From positions 1 to 34,054 of the forward strand of contig JAQSXJ010000054.1 of NCBI GenBank assembly GCA_029256725.1: a stretch of 34,054 nucleotides of DNA. The letters run 5' to 3'. Below the pieces are notes generated by a model. That model saw only the letters and a list, made by a program, of their open reading frames with translations. It was not told the origin of the DNA and searched no databases. Positions 24,773 to 32,289 of the stretch are shown here, in pieces (positions within the stretch are counted from its first letter, which is position 1; every line of letters starts with the position of its first letter). The DNA is from Anaerocolumna sp. (lineage in GTDB: Bacteria; Bacillota; Clostridia; Lachnospirales; Lachnospiraceae). The translations under genes and the position numbers were made by a program.

Positions 24773-24803
24773 TTGACCTTACACATACGTCATAGTTTAC
24801 ACT
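24773..24803 (+). promoter_or_regulatory. MerR-type promoter of the MutS-like gene pair
   Basis: TTGACC and TACACT are separated by 19 bp, the over-long spacing typical of promoters activated by MerR proteins that untwist the spacer. The spacer (TTACACATACGTCATAGTT) has only weak dyad symmetry. The predicted start near 24810 leaves a very short leader that begins about at the AGGAGGTG ribosome binding site, which is a caveat. Confidence 0.65.
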
Positions 24804-24822
24804 TATCTTAGGAGGTGAAGCT

Positions 24823-26460
24823 ATGGCGTATTTTAGTTTATTTTACGAGAATCAGGAACAGGAATATTCAGCAAAAAAACAGTCCGAGGATCAAGTGTAT
24901 TACCGGGCAAAGCAAAAATTAGAAAAAAGGACTTACTTTATAGGAGCCAGAATGGTTGTATCGGAAGAAGTATCAGAAACCGGCAGAAATCTTCCCTGCT
25001 TTTTTCAGGATCTGAATCTGGATACGGTATTTCTTCCTGAAAATGATGAATTCCTCACAGAGGAATTAAAGAATTATTATTTTAGTTTTCCGGAAAAACT
25101 CTCAGAAATCACTTATCGACAGGATATCTATAAGGATCTTGACAATCCGCTGGTCTTACAGGGGTTAGCTGCTTTTCGAAATGACTTTACAGAAGCAGAA
25201 CGGTTACTTGAATACCGACACAAATCAGATTCCCCTCTGCAGCAGAGCAAGTACTATCTTGATGCCGCAGTGCTGCATTATCAGTCTGCCAGCAGGTTAT
25301 ATGATATTCTAAAAGAACAGGTTAAGTCCCAGGCTTTCCTTTCCCTGTTCTCTCATCTTACCGATTTCTTACACAGAGACGGTTATTCAGATTTCTATAA
25401 CAGAGCCAACCGCTTAAAGGAACAACTGGAAAATATCCGCTTCACCCTTACTATGGCAGGAAATACAGTTAAAGTATATTTTCATGAGAATGCAGGAGTT
25501 ACTGACGATTTCGGAAGAAATCTTGAGAAGGTGTTCCGTATTAAAGAGCACAGCCGTAATTCCATCCGGCTTTTTAACCAGCCTGGATTAAACCCTTTTG
25601 AAAGCAAACTGCTATCACTGGTCGAAAAAGAGTATCCAAAGCTTCGCAGAGAATGTCTGGAATTTGCTTCTTCTGACAGACCTCTGACAAATGATATACT
25701 GCAAAGGCTTTACAAAGAGTCTGAGGTCTATCTATCCGGGCATACCCTTGCTGCCAAACTGCGGGAGAAAGGCTTTCTAATGACCTACCCCGAATTTAAG
25801 GAAATGGGCAGCCTTCACCTTGAAGGAATATGTGATATCGGTCTTGCCCTGACAACAGGAAAACGCAAGGATGTTGCAGTTAATGATTTGTTCTTAGAGG
25901 ATGGTAATAGAGGTGCCTTTATAACCGGAGTAAATCAGGGCGGTAAGACGACTTATGCAAGAAGTGTGGGACAGACCGCGTATCTTGCAATGCTTGGTAT
26001 GCCAGTAATTGCTACAAGGGCTCTGCTGCCTCACTTTAACGGCATTCATACGCATTTTACCGTGGAAGAAAATCATCTGGTGAATAACGGTAAGCTACAG
26101 GAAGAATTACACCACTTAAAAGAAATCCTTGAAAAAGCACCCTCCAATTGTCTCTACGTTCTTAACGAAATGTTTTCTTCAACAACTGCTGCGGATGCCT
26201 TTGATCTGACCAATCTGCTGCTTCCGAAAATCTTTGCAAAAGCCGGTACTGTACTTTGTGTAACACATGTTCCGGAACTGGCAAAGCTGCAGGCAGATAT
26301 GATAAGCTTAATAGCCACTGCCAGCGAAGAAGATGGCTATCAGAGAACCTATCGAATTCGTCCGGGAGAGGCAGCACTAAGTGCCAGAGCTATTGATATT
26401 GCCTTAAAATACTGCCTGTCAGGTCCACAGATAAAGGAGCGCATAGCCAATGGAGATTAA
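24823..26460 (+). CDS. MutS-like ATPase, first of a tandem pair
   Basis: 545 residues, much shorter than MutS1 (about 850) or MutS2 (about 780). The N-terminal half has no mismatch-binding Phe-x-Glu domain or connector that I can see; residues about 90-340 are helical and resemble the MutS lever/core. The ATPase follows: Walker A GVNQGGKTT (369-377), a segment GKLQEELHHL where MutS has its STFM helix, Walker B LYVLNEMFSSTTAADAF with Asn448-Glu449, and H-loop CVTHVPEL (His482). The Asn replaces the usual Asp, while the catalytic Glu is kept. No Smr nuclease domain. AGGAGGTG precedes the ATG. The gene overlaps the next MutS-like gene by 11 nt. The biological role is unknown; a MutS-like clamp acting on DNA is inference from the fold. 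Confidence 0.88.
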   Translation: MAYFSLFYENQEQEYSAKKQSEDQVYYRAKQKLEKRTYFIGARMVVSEEVSETGRNLPCFFQDLNLDTVFLPENDEFLTEELKNYYFSFPEKLSEITYRQDIYKDLDNPLVLQGLAAFRNDFTEAERLLEYRHKSDSPLQQSKYYLDAAVLHYQSASRLYDILKEQVKSQAFLSLFSHLTDFLHRDGYSDFYNRANRLKEQLENIRFTLTMAGNTVKVYFHENAGVTDDFGRNLEKVFRIKEHSRNSIRLFNQPGLNPFESKLLSLVEKEYPKLRRECLEFASSDRPLTNDILQRLYKESEVYLSGHTLAAKLREKGFLMTYPEFKEMGSLHLEGICDIGLALTTGKRKDVAVNDLFLEDGNRGAFITGVNQGGKTTYARSVGQTAYLAMLGMPVIATRALLPHFNGIHTHFTVEENHLVNNGKLQEELHHLKEILEKAPSNCLYVLNEMFSSTTAADAFDLTNLLLPKIFAKAGTVLCVTHVPELAKLQADMISLIATASEEDGYQRTYRIRPGEAALSARAIDIALKYCLSGPQIKERIANGD

Positions 26461-27970
26461 ACTTATAACTACTGATAATGCCGCACAGAGACTTAAGACA
26501 GACAGCAAATTTCTCCTGCGGGATTTGAAACTGGATCTGCTTTTAGATGTTATCTCAGGCGGTGAGGAGGAATTGCGTAAAATAAGCAGTCAACAGCTGA
26601 TGATGCCTGCCACACAGAAAGCAGAACTATTAAAACGGCAGTCAGTCCTAAAGGATGGGATTCAGCATTCTGAGTTATTTTATGAGGTTTATCATTCGGC
26701 CTGCCAGGCTTTAGATAAGATACATTCATACGATGATTCTACTAAATTAAATTATAATTATATCATTCCGGTGCCCAAAAAGATTCTGACTCAGGTTGAG
26801 ATTGCCTTGGCAGCTCTTACTTATCTGGATAGTATCAGCAGCAGGCTAAGAAGAGAAAACAATTTTACTGCAACAGAACTCGTTGCCTTCTCTCAAGAAT
26901 ATACCGATTATTACACGGATGCCTTTCTTAAGGAAGTACATGCTTTTCTCCATTCCTTAATAGTCTTAAAGAAAACCGATGCTGTCTCTGTAGGCGCCCA
27001 CCTTGGAAAGGGCCTTAAAATGTCCGATATGTCACTGCTTCGTATTCTTGATAACGAAAGCTCTTCGGAGGAAAAGAAAGGTTTGCTGTCCTATGTTCTA
27101 AAGTCAGATAAATGCTATGAAATTAGAATTGAGAACACCACTATTGAAAACGAAGTCCGGGAAATCATTGATTCCAGCCTTACCTGGATTCTAAAAACTA
27201 TAAGTGATTTTAACTATACTGTAAAGCACCTGTTAGAGCAGATGAAGTTTCAATTTGGTTTTTACTGCGGTGCTCTGAATCTATACACATTCCTAAAGGA
27301 ACGTGGGATTAAAATATGCTTTCCTGAATTCTCAGAAGACACTAAGGTCTTAAAGGTCTCTGAACTGTCCGACCTGTTTCTGGTTATTAAGGACAGTTCT
27401 GCAGTAGCCAACAGTCTTTCCTATGAAGGTGTCAGTAATTATATAATCACCGGGGTAAATCAAGGCGGTAAGACTACCTTTCTCAGAAGTTTCGGTACGG
27501 CTCAACTCCTGGCACAGAGCGGTTATTTTACCCCTGCCAGCCAATATGCCTGCAATATTTATCAGAGCATCTTCACCCATTTTCCCGAGGATGAAGATTC
27601 CGGTTTAAAACACGGACTATTGGAACAGGAATTGCTAAAACTTCATGATATAATAAACCGGATATCGCCTAAAAGCCTGCTGCTGTTAAATGAGACCTTT
27701 GCAACCACTACCGATTACGATGCCTCCTATCTGGCAAAGGAACTCCTCAGTGGTATAAAGGACAGCGGTATCACCTGTCTCTTCGTTACGCATAATTACG
27801 AATTCAGCCATAGCCTTTATAGTAAAGAACAAAGAGAAAATGTCTTTTTAAGGGCTGACAGAGCGGATGGCGGTGAAAGACACTTCCGTTTAACCGAAGG
27901 AGAACCGCTTAAGACAGGTCATGCCTTAGATTTGTATCGAGAAGTTATGAGGGAATCTTCTGACTTCTAA
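26450..27970 (+). CDS. MutS-like ATPase, second of a tandem pair
   Basis: 506 residues. The architecture is the same as its neighbour, but the sequence is clearly divergent: a helical N-terminal and core region (about 20-310) and then an ATPase with Walker A GVNQGGKTT (335-343), GLLEQELLKL in place of the STFM helix, Walker B LLLLNETFATTTDYDA (Asn414-Glu415), and H-loop FVTHNYEF (His448). The TTTDYDA stretch is closer to the MutS1 GTSTYDG loop than the first protein's is. The mismatch domain, connector and Smr domain are absent. The start lies within the first gene's end, with AAGGAG ten nt upstream. Fixed-ratio translation of two different subunits suggests a heterodimer. Confidence 0.88.
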   Translation: MEIKLITTDNAAQRLKTDSKFLLRDLKLDLLLDVISGGEEELRKISSQQLMMPATQKAELLKRQSVLKDGIQHSELFYEVYHSACQALDKIHSYDDSTKLNYNYIIPVPKKILTQVEIALAALTYLDSISSRLRRENNFTATELVAFSQEYTDYYTDAFLKEVHAFLHSLIVLKKTDAVSVGAHLGKGLKMSDMSLLRILDNESSSEEKKGLLSYVLKSDKCYEIRIENTTIENEVREIIDSSLTWILKTISDFNYTVKHLLEQMKFQFGFYCGALNLYTFLKERGIKICFPEFSEDTKVLKVSELSDLFLVIKDSSAVANSLSYEGVSNYIITGVNQGGKTTFLRSFGTAQLLAQSGYFTPASQYACNIYQSIFTHFPEDEDSGLKHGLLEQELLKLHDIINRISPKSLLLLNETFATTTDYDASYLAKELLSGIKDSGITCLFVTHNYEFSHSLYSKEQRENVFLRADRADGGERHFRLTEGEPLKTGHALDLYREVMRESSDF

Positions 27971-28010
27971 CTTAGTTCTTACACTATTATTAAAGGAAGC
28001 AGTTGTTTTA

Positions 28011-28574
28011 TTATAAATACTGGGTAAAGGAATATTCCCATTTTTCCTCCTTTTTTATTGCTTCAATAAGACTTTCAGTTGTACTGATTTCCATTGCTAT
28101 ACGATTCAATTTATATCTAAGCATCATTTTCATATTAAATGGAATTTTATCAAGGTATTTGGTAATTGAATCCTGGGAATCAGAATGTAACTTCTTTAAG
28201 AAAGCCAGACGTTCCTCTGCTTTTAAGAGCGCCTCTTCTTTCGAAAGGGAGCATATATGAAAGATTCCGATTCCAAAGTTACTGGCCTCTGCTTCAAAAG
28301 AGGCCAGACCTTCGGCCAACTCCTCTAGCAGTACCTGCCTTCCTTTTTCTGCAAGATAGTACTTTGTCTTTGCAGGATAATTGCTCTCCTGTAGAGTTTC
28401 ACCAGTTATGTAACCCTTTTTCTCCAGATTCTTTATAGTAGTGTAAAGGGAGGCGGAAGTCATTGGAAACCAGCTCTGTATTACCTCCATGTCTGAGAGT
28501 TTAGTAAGCTCGTAAGGGTTCATGGGTCTTTTATGCAATAGCCCCATAACATATTTTGATAATTTGGACAGCAT
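28011..28574 (-). CDS. PadR-family transcriptional regulator
   Basis: 187 residues. The N-terminal PadR winged helix reads YVMGLLHKRPMNPYELTKL, then SASLYTTIKNLEKKGYITGE and KTKYYLAEKGRQVL. A C-terminal helical dimerisation domain of the Vir_act_alpha_C type follows (about 95-187). AAGGAG lies five nt before ATG 28574. It is convergent with the MutS-like pair, with only 40 nt between the stops, and about 130 nt downstream of cysK. It has no adjacent transporter of the kind PadR proteins often control. Its target and ligand are unknown. Confidence 0.9.
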   Translation of the reverse strand: MLSKLSKYVMGLLHKRPMNPYELTKLSDMEVIQSWFPMTSASLYTTIKNLEKKGYITGETLQESNYPAKTKYYLAEKGRQVLLEELAEGLASFEAEASNFGIGIFHICSLSKEEALLKAEERLAFLKKLHSDSQDSITKYLDKIPFNMKMMLRYKLNRIAMEISTTESLIEAIKKEEKWEYSFTQYL

Positions 28575-28627
28575 AACAGCTCCTTTTTAATAGTATTATT
28601 CTTTCATCGGTTTAGTTTATAATACTT

Positions 28628-28662
28628 CTTATTTTATTGTTCTTTATTTTATTGTACTTTTG
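28628..28662. repeat. Short T-rich direct repeat downstream of cysK
   Basis: Two near-exact copies of CTTTATTTTATTGT lie about 40 nt past the cysK stop. The style matches the T-rich tracts after valS, the cytidylate-kinase-like gene and the ABC exporter gene. Confidence 0.5.
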
Positions 28663-28700
28663 TCCTTTGTTCTCATATCTCAATATTACTAAAACAACTA

Positions 28701-29633
28701 CTACTCTCCATATAATGAAGTTGAAAGATATCTTTCCCCCGTATCCGGCAAAAGTACTACAATTCGTTTGCCTATATTCTCAGGTCTTCCTGCTACAATA
28801 GAAGCAGCAAAAGCAGCTGCTCCTGATGATATTCCTACCAGCAGACCTTCTTTCTTGGCTAATCTTCTGGAAGCTTCAAAGGCTTCCTCCGTCTTAACCT
28901 GAATAATTTCATCAGCTACTTTAGGGTTATATACCTCTGGTATAAAGCTTGGTGCCAGTCCCTGAAGCTTATGAGAGGAGGCTCTTCCTGTAGATAGAAT
29001 AGGAGAATCAAAAGGCTCTACTGCTATAACTTTAATCTTCGGATTTCTTAACTTTAATACTTCTCCGACTCCGGTAATGGTTCCTCCAGTTCCAACTCCT
29101 ACTACAAAGAAATCAATATTACCTTCTGTATCCCTCCATATTTCTTCAGCCGTGGTCCTTCTGTGTATCTCTGGATTAGCAGGATTCTTAAACTGCTGCG
29201 GGATGAAAGAATCAGGTATGCTTCCTGCCAGTTCTTCTGCTTTACGAATTGCACCGGGCATCCCATCCCCACCCGGGGTCAATATCAACTCAGCCCCCAG
29301 TGCAGCTAACAGCTTACGCCTTTCCACACTGAAAGTTTCCGGCAGGACAATTATAATCCGGTACCCCTTTGCTGCAGCTACGAATGCCAGAGCAATCCCT
29401 GTATTACCACTGGTGGGCTCAATAATTACTGAACCATCCTTTAGTACTCCCTGTCTTTCAGCTTCTTCAATCATAGCAAGCCCTATGCGGTCTTTCACAC
29501 TTCCTGCGGGATTAAAGTACTCAAGTTTTGCAATTATTTCTGTCTGCAATCCGCTGCTGAAATTTCTCAGGCGAAGCAGCGGCGTATTGCCTACAAGTTC
29601 GGTTAGGTTATCAGCAATAAGTTTTATAATCAC
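28701..29633 (-). CDS. cysK: Cysteine synthase (O-acetylserine sulfhydrylase)
   Basis: PLP enzyme making L-cysteine from O-acetylserine and sulfide. Seen: [16 protein letters not shown], the PLP lysine in NPAGSVKDR (Lys47 from the GTG start), [10 protein letters not shown] binding the substrate carboxylate, [12 protein letters not shown] binding the cofactor phosphate, and GISSGAA near the C-terminus. The length is about 310 residues, as usual. The start is unclear. AGGAGGTGTG is present, but GTG 29633 is only one nt past AGGAGG, the best-spaced codons are ATT and ATA, and the ATG at 29663 has no ribosome binding site. The promoter and a palindromic operator lie at 29757-29817. Confidence 0.9.
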   Translation of the reverse strand: MIIKLIADNLTELVGNTPLLRLRNFSSGLQTEIIAKLEYFNPAGSVKDRIGLAMIEEAERQGVLKDGSVIIEPTSGNTGIALAFVAAAKGYRIIIVLPETFSVERRKLLAALGAELILTPGGDGMPGAIRKAEELAGSIPDSFIPQQFKNPANPEIHRRTTAEEIWRDTEGNIDFFVVGVGTGGTITGVGEVLKLRNPKIKVIAVEPFDSPILSTGRASSHKLQGLAPSFIPEVYNPKVADEIIQVKTEEAFEASRRLAKKEGLLVGISSGAAAFAASIVAGRPENIGKRIVVLLPDTGERYLSTSLYGE

Positions 29634-29756
29634 ACCTCCTAATAAACTATATTGATAATGCAAGTTAATTTTTTCTCTTTGATAGATATACAGTAACTTA
29701 GCTTTAAAGATAAATATTCAAAACTCATAATTCATACTTACATACTTATATTTTAT

Positions 29757-29786
29757 CTAATATATATTAGTACTAATATATATTAG
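29757..29786. promoter_or_regulatory. Double palindromic operator at the cysK start of transcription
   Basis: Two exact copies of the 14-bp palindrome CTAATATATATTAG are separated by TA, so the whole 30 bp is itself a perfect palindrome. It begins just downstream of the -10 box and covers the expected start of transcription, the classic repressor position. The regulator is not identified. Rrf2/CymR-type control of cysteine genes is one possibility. Confidence 0.7.
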
Positions 29787-29787
29787 T

Positions 29788-29817
29788 AGTTTACTATATT
29801 GACCCATTATTTGTCAA
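29788..29817 (-). promoter_or_regulatory. Promoter of cysK
   Basis: The minus strand has TTGACA-N18-TAAACT. Just upstream sit a 14-bp palindrome, ATTTGTCGACAAAT (29824-29837), and direct repeats ATTATTTGTC at 29806-29815 and 29821-29830, which may be a second regulator site. Confidence 0.6.
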
Positions 29818-29869
29818 CTAATTATTTGTCGACAAATTAGTGAGTTATTTATTTACAGCATATTAAAAA

Positions 29870-29940
29870 AGCCTAAATATCTTTTCATGTTATCTGTAAT
29901 GACTTTCATCATTAGTAACCGAAGCAAAAGTATTTAAGCT
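29870..29940 (-). terminator. Terminator of dnaK
   Basis: On the minus strand AGCTTAAATAC-TTTTG pairs with AAAAGATATTTAGGCT around an inner hairpin (TAATGA/TCATTA). TTTTTTAATATG follows. It starts about 40 nt past the dnaK stop. Confidence 0.65.
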
Positions 29941-29977
29941 CTTTCATAATATTATAGATAAGTTTTTTTCTCCGTAC

Positions 29978-31720
29978 TTACAGAATCTGTGCAGCAGCAT
30001 GTTCCAAACGTTCTCTCGCTGCTGCAATTCTGTCTGCTTCTTCCTTCGTAATGGTACCGAGTTTAGTTTTACTTACAGTTTTCTTTAATTCTGCGAGACT
30101 CTCTTTAATCTCCTTCTTCATACCCTTATCCAGTTCCTTCTTTCTGGACGCAAGAGCAGACTCTGCCTGTAGGATGAGATTTTCTGCTTCATTTCTGATA
30201 TTTACAGCCTGTCTTCTCTCATCATCACCGGACTCATACTGTACTGCCTCTCTTATGGCTCTTTCTATTTCATCTTCTGAGAGGTTGGTACTGGCGGTAA
30301 TTACAATATGCTGCTCTTTGCCTGAATCCATATCTCTTGCCGAAACCTTTAAGATACCGTTTGCATCTATATCAAAAGTAACCTCTATCTGAGGAACGCC
30401 TCGCATGGCACGTTTGATACCATTTAGTTTAAAGTTACCAATCAATTTATTATCTTTGGCGAACTGTCTTTCTCCCTGAAGTACCTTAATATCCACGGAA
30501 GTCTGGAAATTACCTGCTGTGGTGAATACCTGGCTGTATTTCGTGGGAATGGTAGAATTCCTCTCAATAAGCCTTGTTGCCACACCACCCATGGTCTCAA
30601 TAGACAGGGATAACGGAGTAACATCTAATAAAAGAATCTCTGAAAGACCTGCTTCTCCTGCTAATTTTCCTCCTTGTATGGAGGCGCCTAAGGCCACGCA
30701 TTCATCAGGATTTAAGTTCTTACTGGAATCCATACCTGTTAACTGCCTTACTTTATTCTGAACAGCCGGTATTCTGGTAGAACCTCCTACCAATAACACT
30801 TTGTGTAAATCAGCTGGTTTCAATCCGGCATCGTTTAGAGCATTCTGAACGGGTACTGCCGTTCTTTCCACAAGATCATGGGTCAGTTCATCGAACTTGG
30901 CACGGGTCAGATTGATGTCCATATGTCTGGGACCTGATTTATCTGTAGTGATAAAAGGAAGATTAATATTGGTACTGGTGGCTGCGGACAACTCCTTCTT
31001 CGCTTTTTCTGCAGCTTCCCGAATGCGTCCCAGCGCAACTTTATCTTTGGCCAGATCAAGCTTTTCAACCTTTTTAAACTCTTGCACCAAATAAGTGGTT
31101 ACCCTTTCATCAAAATCATCTCCGCCCAGTCTGTTATCTCCTGAAGTTGACAGAACCTCAATAACTCCGCCGCCTATTTCAATTACCGATACGTCGAAGG
31201 TTCCGCCGCCCAGATCATATACCATGATTTTCTGTGCCCCTTCATTATCCAGACCGTAAGCCAAAGCCGCTGCCGTAGGCTCATTTATAATACGCAGTAC
31301 ATTCAGCCCTGCAATTCGTCCTGCGTCTTTAGTAGCTTGTCTTTGTGCATCATTAAAATAAGCCGGAACCGTTATAACTGCCTCTGTAACGGTCTCTCCC
31401 AGGTAGCTTTCGGCGTCTTTTTTCAGTTTGCCGAGAATCATGGCGGAGATCTCCTGCGGAGTGTATTTCTTTCCGTCAATATTAACCTTATAGTCCGTTC
31501 CCATCTGACGCTTAATGGAAGCTATGGTTCTATCTCCATTGGTAACAGCCTGGCGCTTGGCCATATCTCCTACCAGCCTTTCGCCGGTCTTTGAAAAAGC
31601 TACCACCGAAGGCGTCGTTCTCTGTCCTTCCCCGTTATTGATAACTACCGGTTTTCCTCCTTCAATTACTGCTACACAGCTGTTTGTTGTACCTAAATCA
31701 ATACCGATTATCTTACCCAT
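29978..31720 (-). CDS. dnaK: Hsp70 chaperone DnaK, tail-less
   Basis: ATP-driven chaperone, 580 residues. The nucleotide-binding domain has [18 protein letters not shown] (phosphate 1), [13 protein letters not shown] (167-179, phosphate 2) and [14 protein letters not shown] (adenosine). The linker [10 protein letters not shown] lies at 363-372, then the beta substrate domain and helical lid, ending [12 protein letters not shown]. Most DnaK proteins are about 610-640 residues and end in a disordered acidic tail, which is missing here. No hrcA, grpE or dnaJ is next to it, and no CIRCE operator (TTAGCACTC-N9-GAGTGCTAA) lies upstream. It may therefore be a second, specialised copy. GGAGG lies six nt before the ATG. 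A promoter TTGACA-N18-TAATAT lies at 31824-31853. Confidence 0.94.
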   Translation of the reverse strand: MGKIIGIDLGTTNSCVAVIEGGKPVVINNGEGQRTTPSVVAFSKTGERLVGDMAKRQAVTNGDRTIASIKRQMGTDYKVNIDGKKYTPQEISAMILGKLKKDAESYLGETVTEAVITVPAYFNDAQRQATKDAGRIAGLNVLRIINEPTAAALAYGLDNEGAQKIMVYDLGGGTFDVSVIEIGGGVIEVLSTSGDNRLGGDDFDERVTTYLVQEFKKVEKLDLAKDKVALGRIREAAEKAKKELSAATSTNINLPFITTDKSGPRHMDINLTRAKFDELTHDLVERTAVPVQNALNDAGLKPADLHKVLLVGGSTRIPAVQNKVRQLTGMDSSKNLNPDECVALGASIQGGKLAGEAGLSEILLLDVTPLSLSIETMGGVATRLIERNSTIPTKYSQVFTTAGNFQTSVDIKVLQGERQFAKDNKLIGNFKLNGIKRAMRGVPQIEVTFDIDANGILKVSARDMDSGKEQHIVITASTNLSEDEIERAIREAVQYESGDDERRQAVNIRNEAENLILQAESALASRKKELDKGMKKEIKESLAELKKTVSKTKLGTITKEEADRIAAARERLEHAAAQIL

Positions 31721-31823
31721 TCATGTCCTCCGTGGTTTTGGAATTATTCTCTCTATTTGTTATCTATATTAATTTGCATTACTTTTAGATTGCATACTAT
31801 ATTACTATCATCATCTGACTGTC

Positions 31824-31853
31824 ATATTACCCTTTATGGGGCTTTTCTGTCAA
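31824..31853 (-). promoter_or_regulatory. Promoter of dnaK
   Basis: The minus strand reads TTGACA-N18-TAATAT, about 105 nt before the start codon. No CIRCE inverted repeat is seen between it and the gene. Confidence 0.6.
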
Positions 31854-31966
31854 TTATGGGATTCTAAACAAATTATTAAATATTTTGTTTTTATGATAAG
31901 CTAGATTTCATTTCCTATGGTGATTGGTTTTGTAAATAATCTTAGATATTTGATATATGAGAATGT

Positions 31967-32011
31967 AATAAGGTGGCTTTACCATATTAACTATAGTAAA
32001 ACCACCTTATT
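31967..32011. terminator. Strong inverted repeat, probable terminator of the ABC exporter transcript
   Basis: AATAAGGTGG and CCACCTTATT pair perfectly and extend to 16 bp through CTTTAC/GTAAAA with one mismatch. It lies about 280 nt past the stop of the ABC exporter gene and ahead of the dnaK promoter. The T-run is poor on both strands, so efficiency is unclear. Confidence 0.5.
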
Positions 32012-32280
32012 ATTACTTTACTTTTAATGCTTTGCTTTTGCTACTTTGCTTTATTACTTTGCTTTATTACTTTGCTTTTATAAACTTACTTGTCTTTATT
32101 TGTTTTGGAAGTTTATGTAATGTTACTTATTCATATAGCTTTGCTTTTCTATTCACCTTTGCTTTTTCATGTAATATTACTTCTTCATGCAACCTTACTT
32201 GCTTCATCCAACTTTGCATATTTATGTAATATTGCTTCTTTAAACCTCTTAGCTCATTTATATAACATTACATAAATTAT
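32012..32280. repeat. T-rich degenerate direct repeats after the ABC exporter gene
   Basis: The tract opens with three near-exact copies of TTACTTTGCTTTA (about 32035-32080). Looser repeats of TTACTT and TATGTAATATTACTT continue up to the stop of the ABC gene. No ribosome binding site precedes the short ORFs in it, so I call it non-coding. Confidence 0.7.
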
Positions 32281-32289
32281 TTCCATTAT

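Noticed and set aside
32032..32275. Short plus-strand ORFs of 61-65 codons over the T-rich repeats
   Set aside because: Leu/Phe-rich low-complexity translations of repeat DNA without ribosome binding sites.
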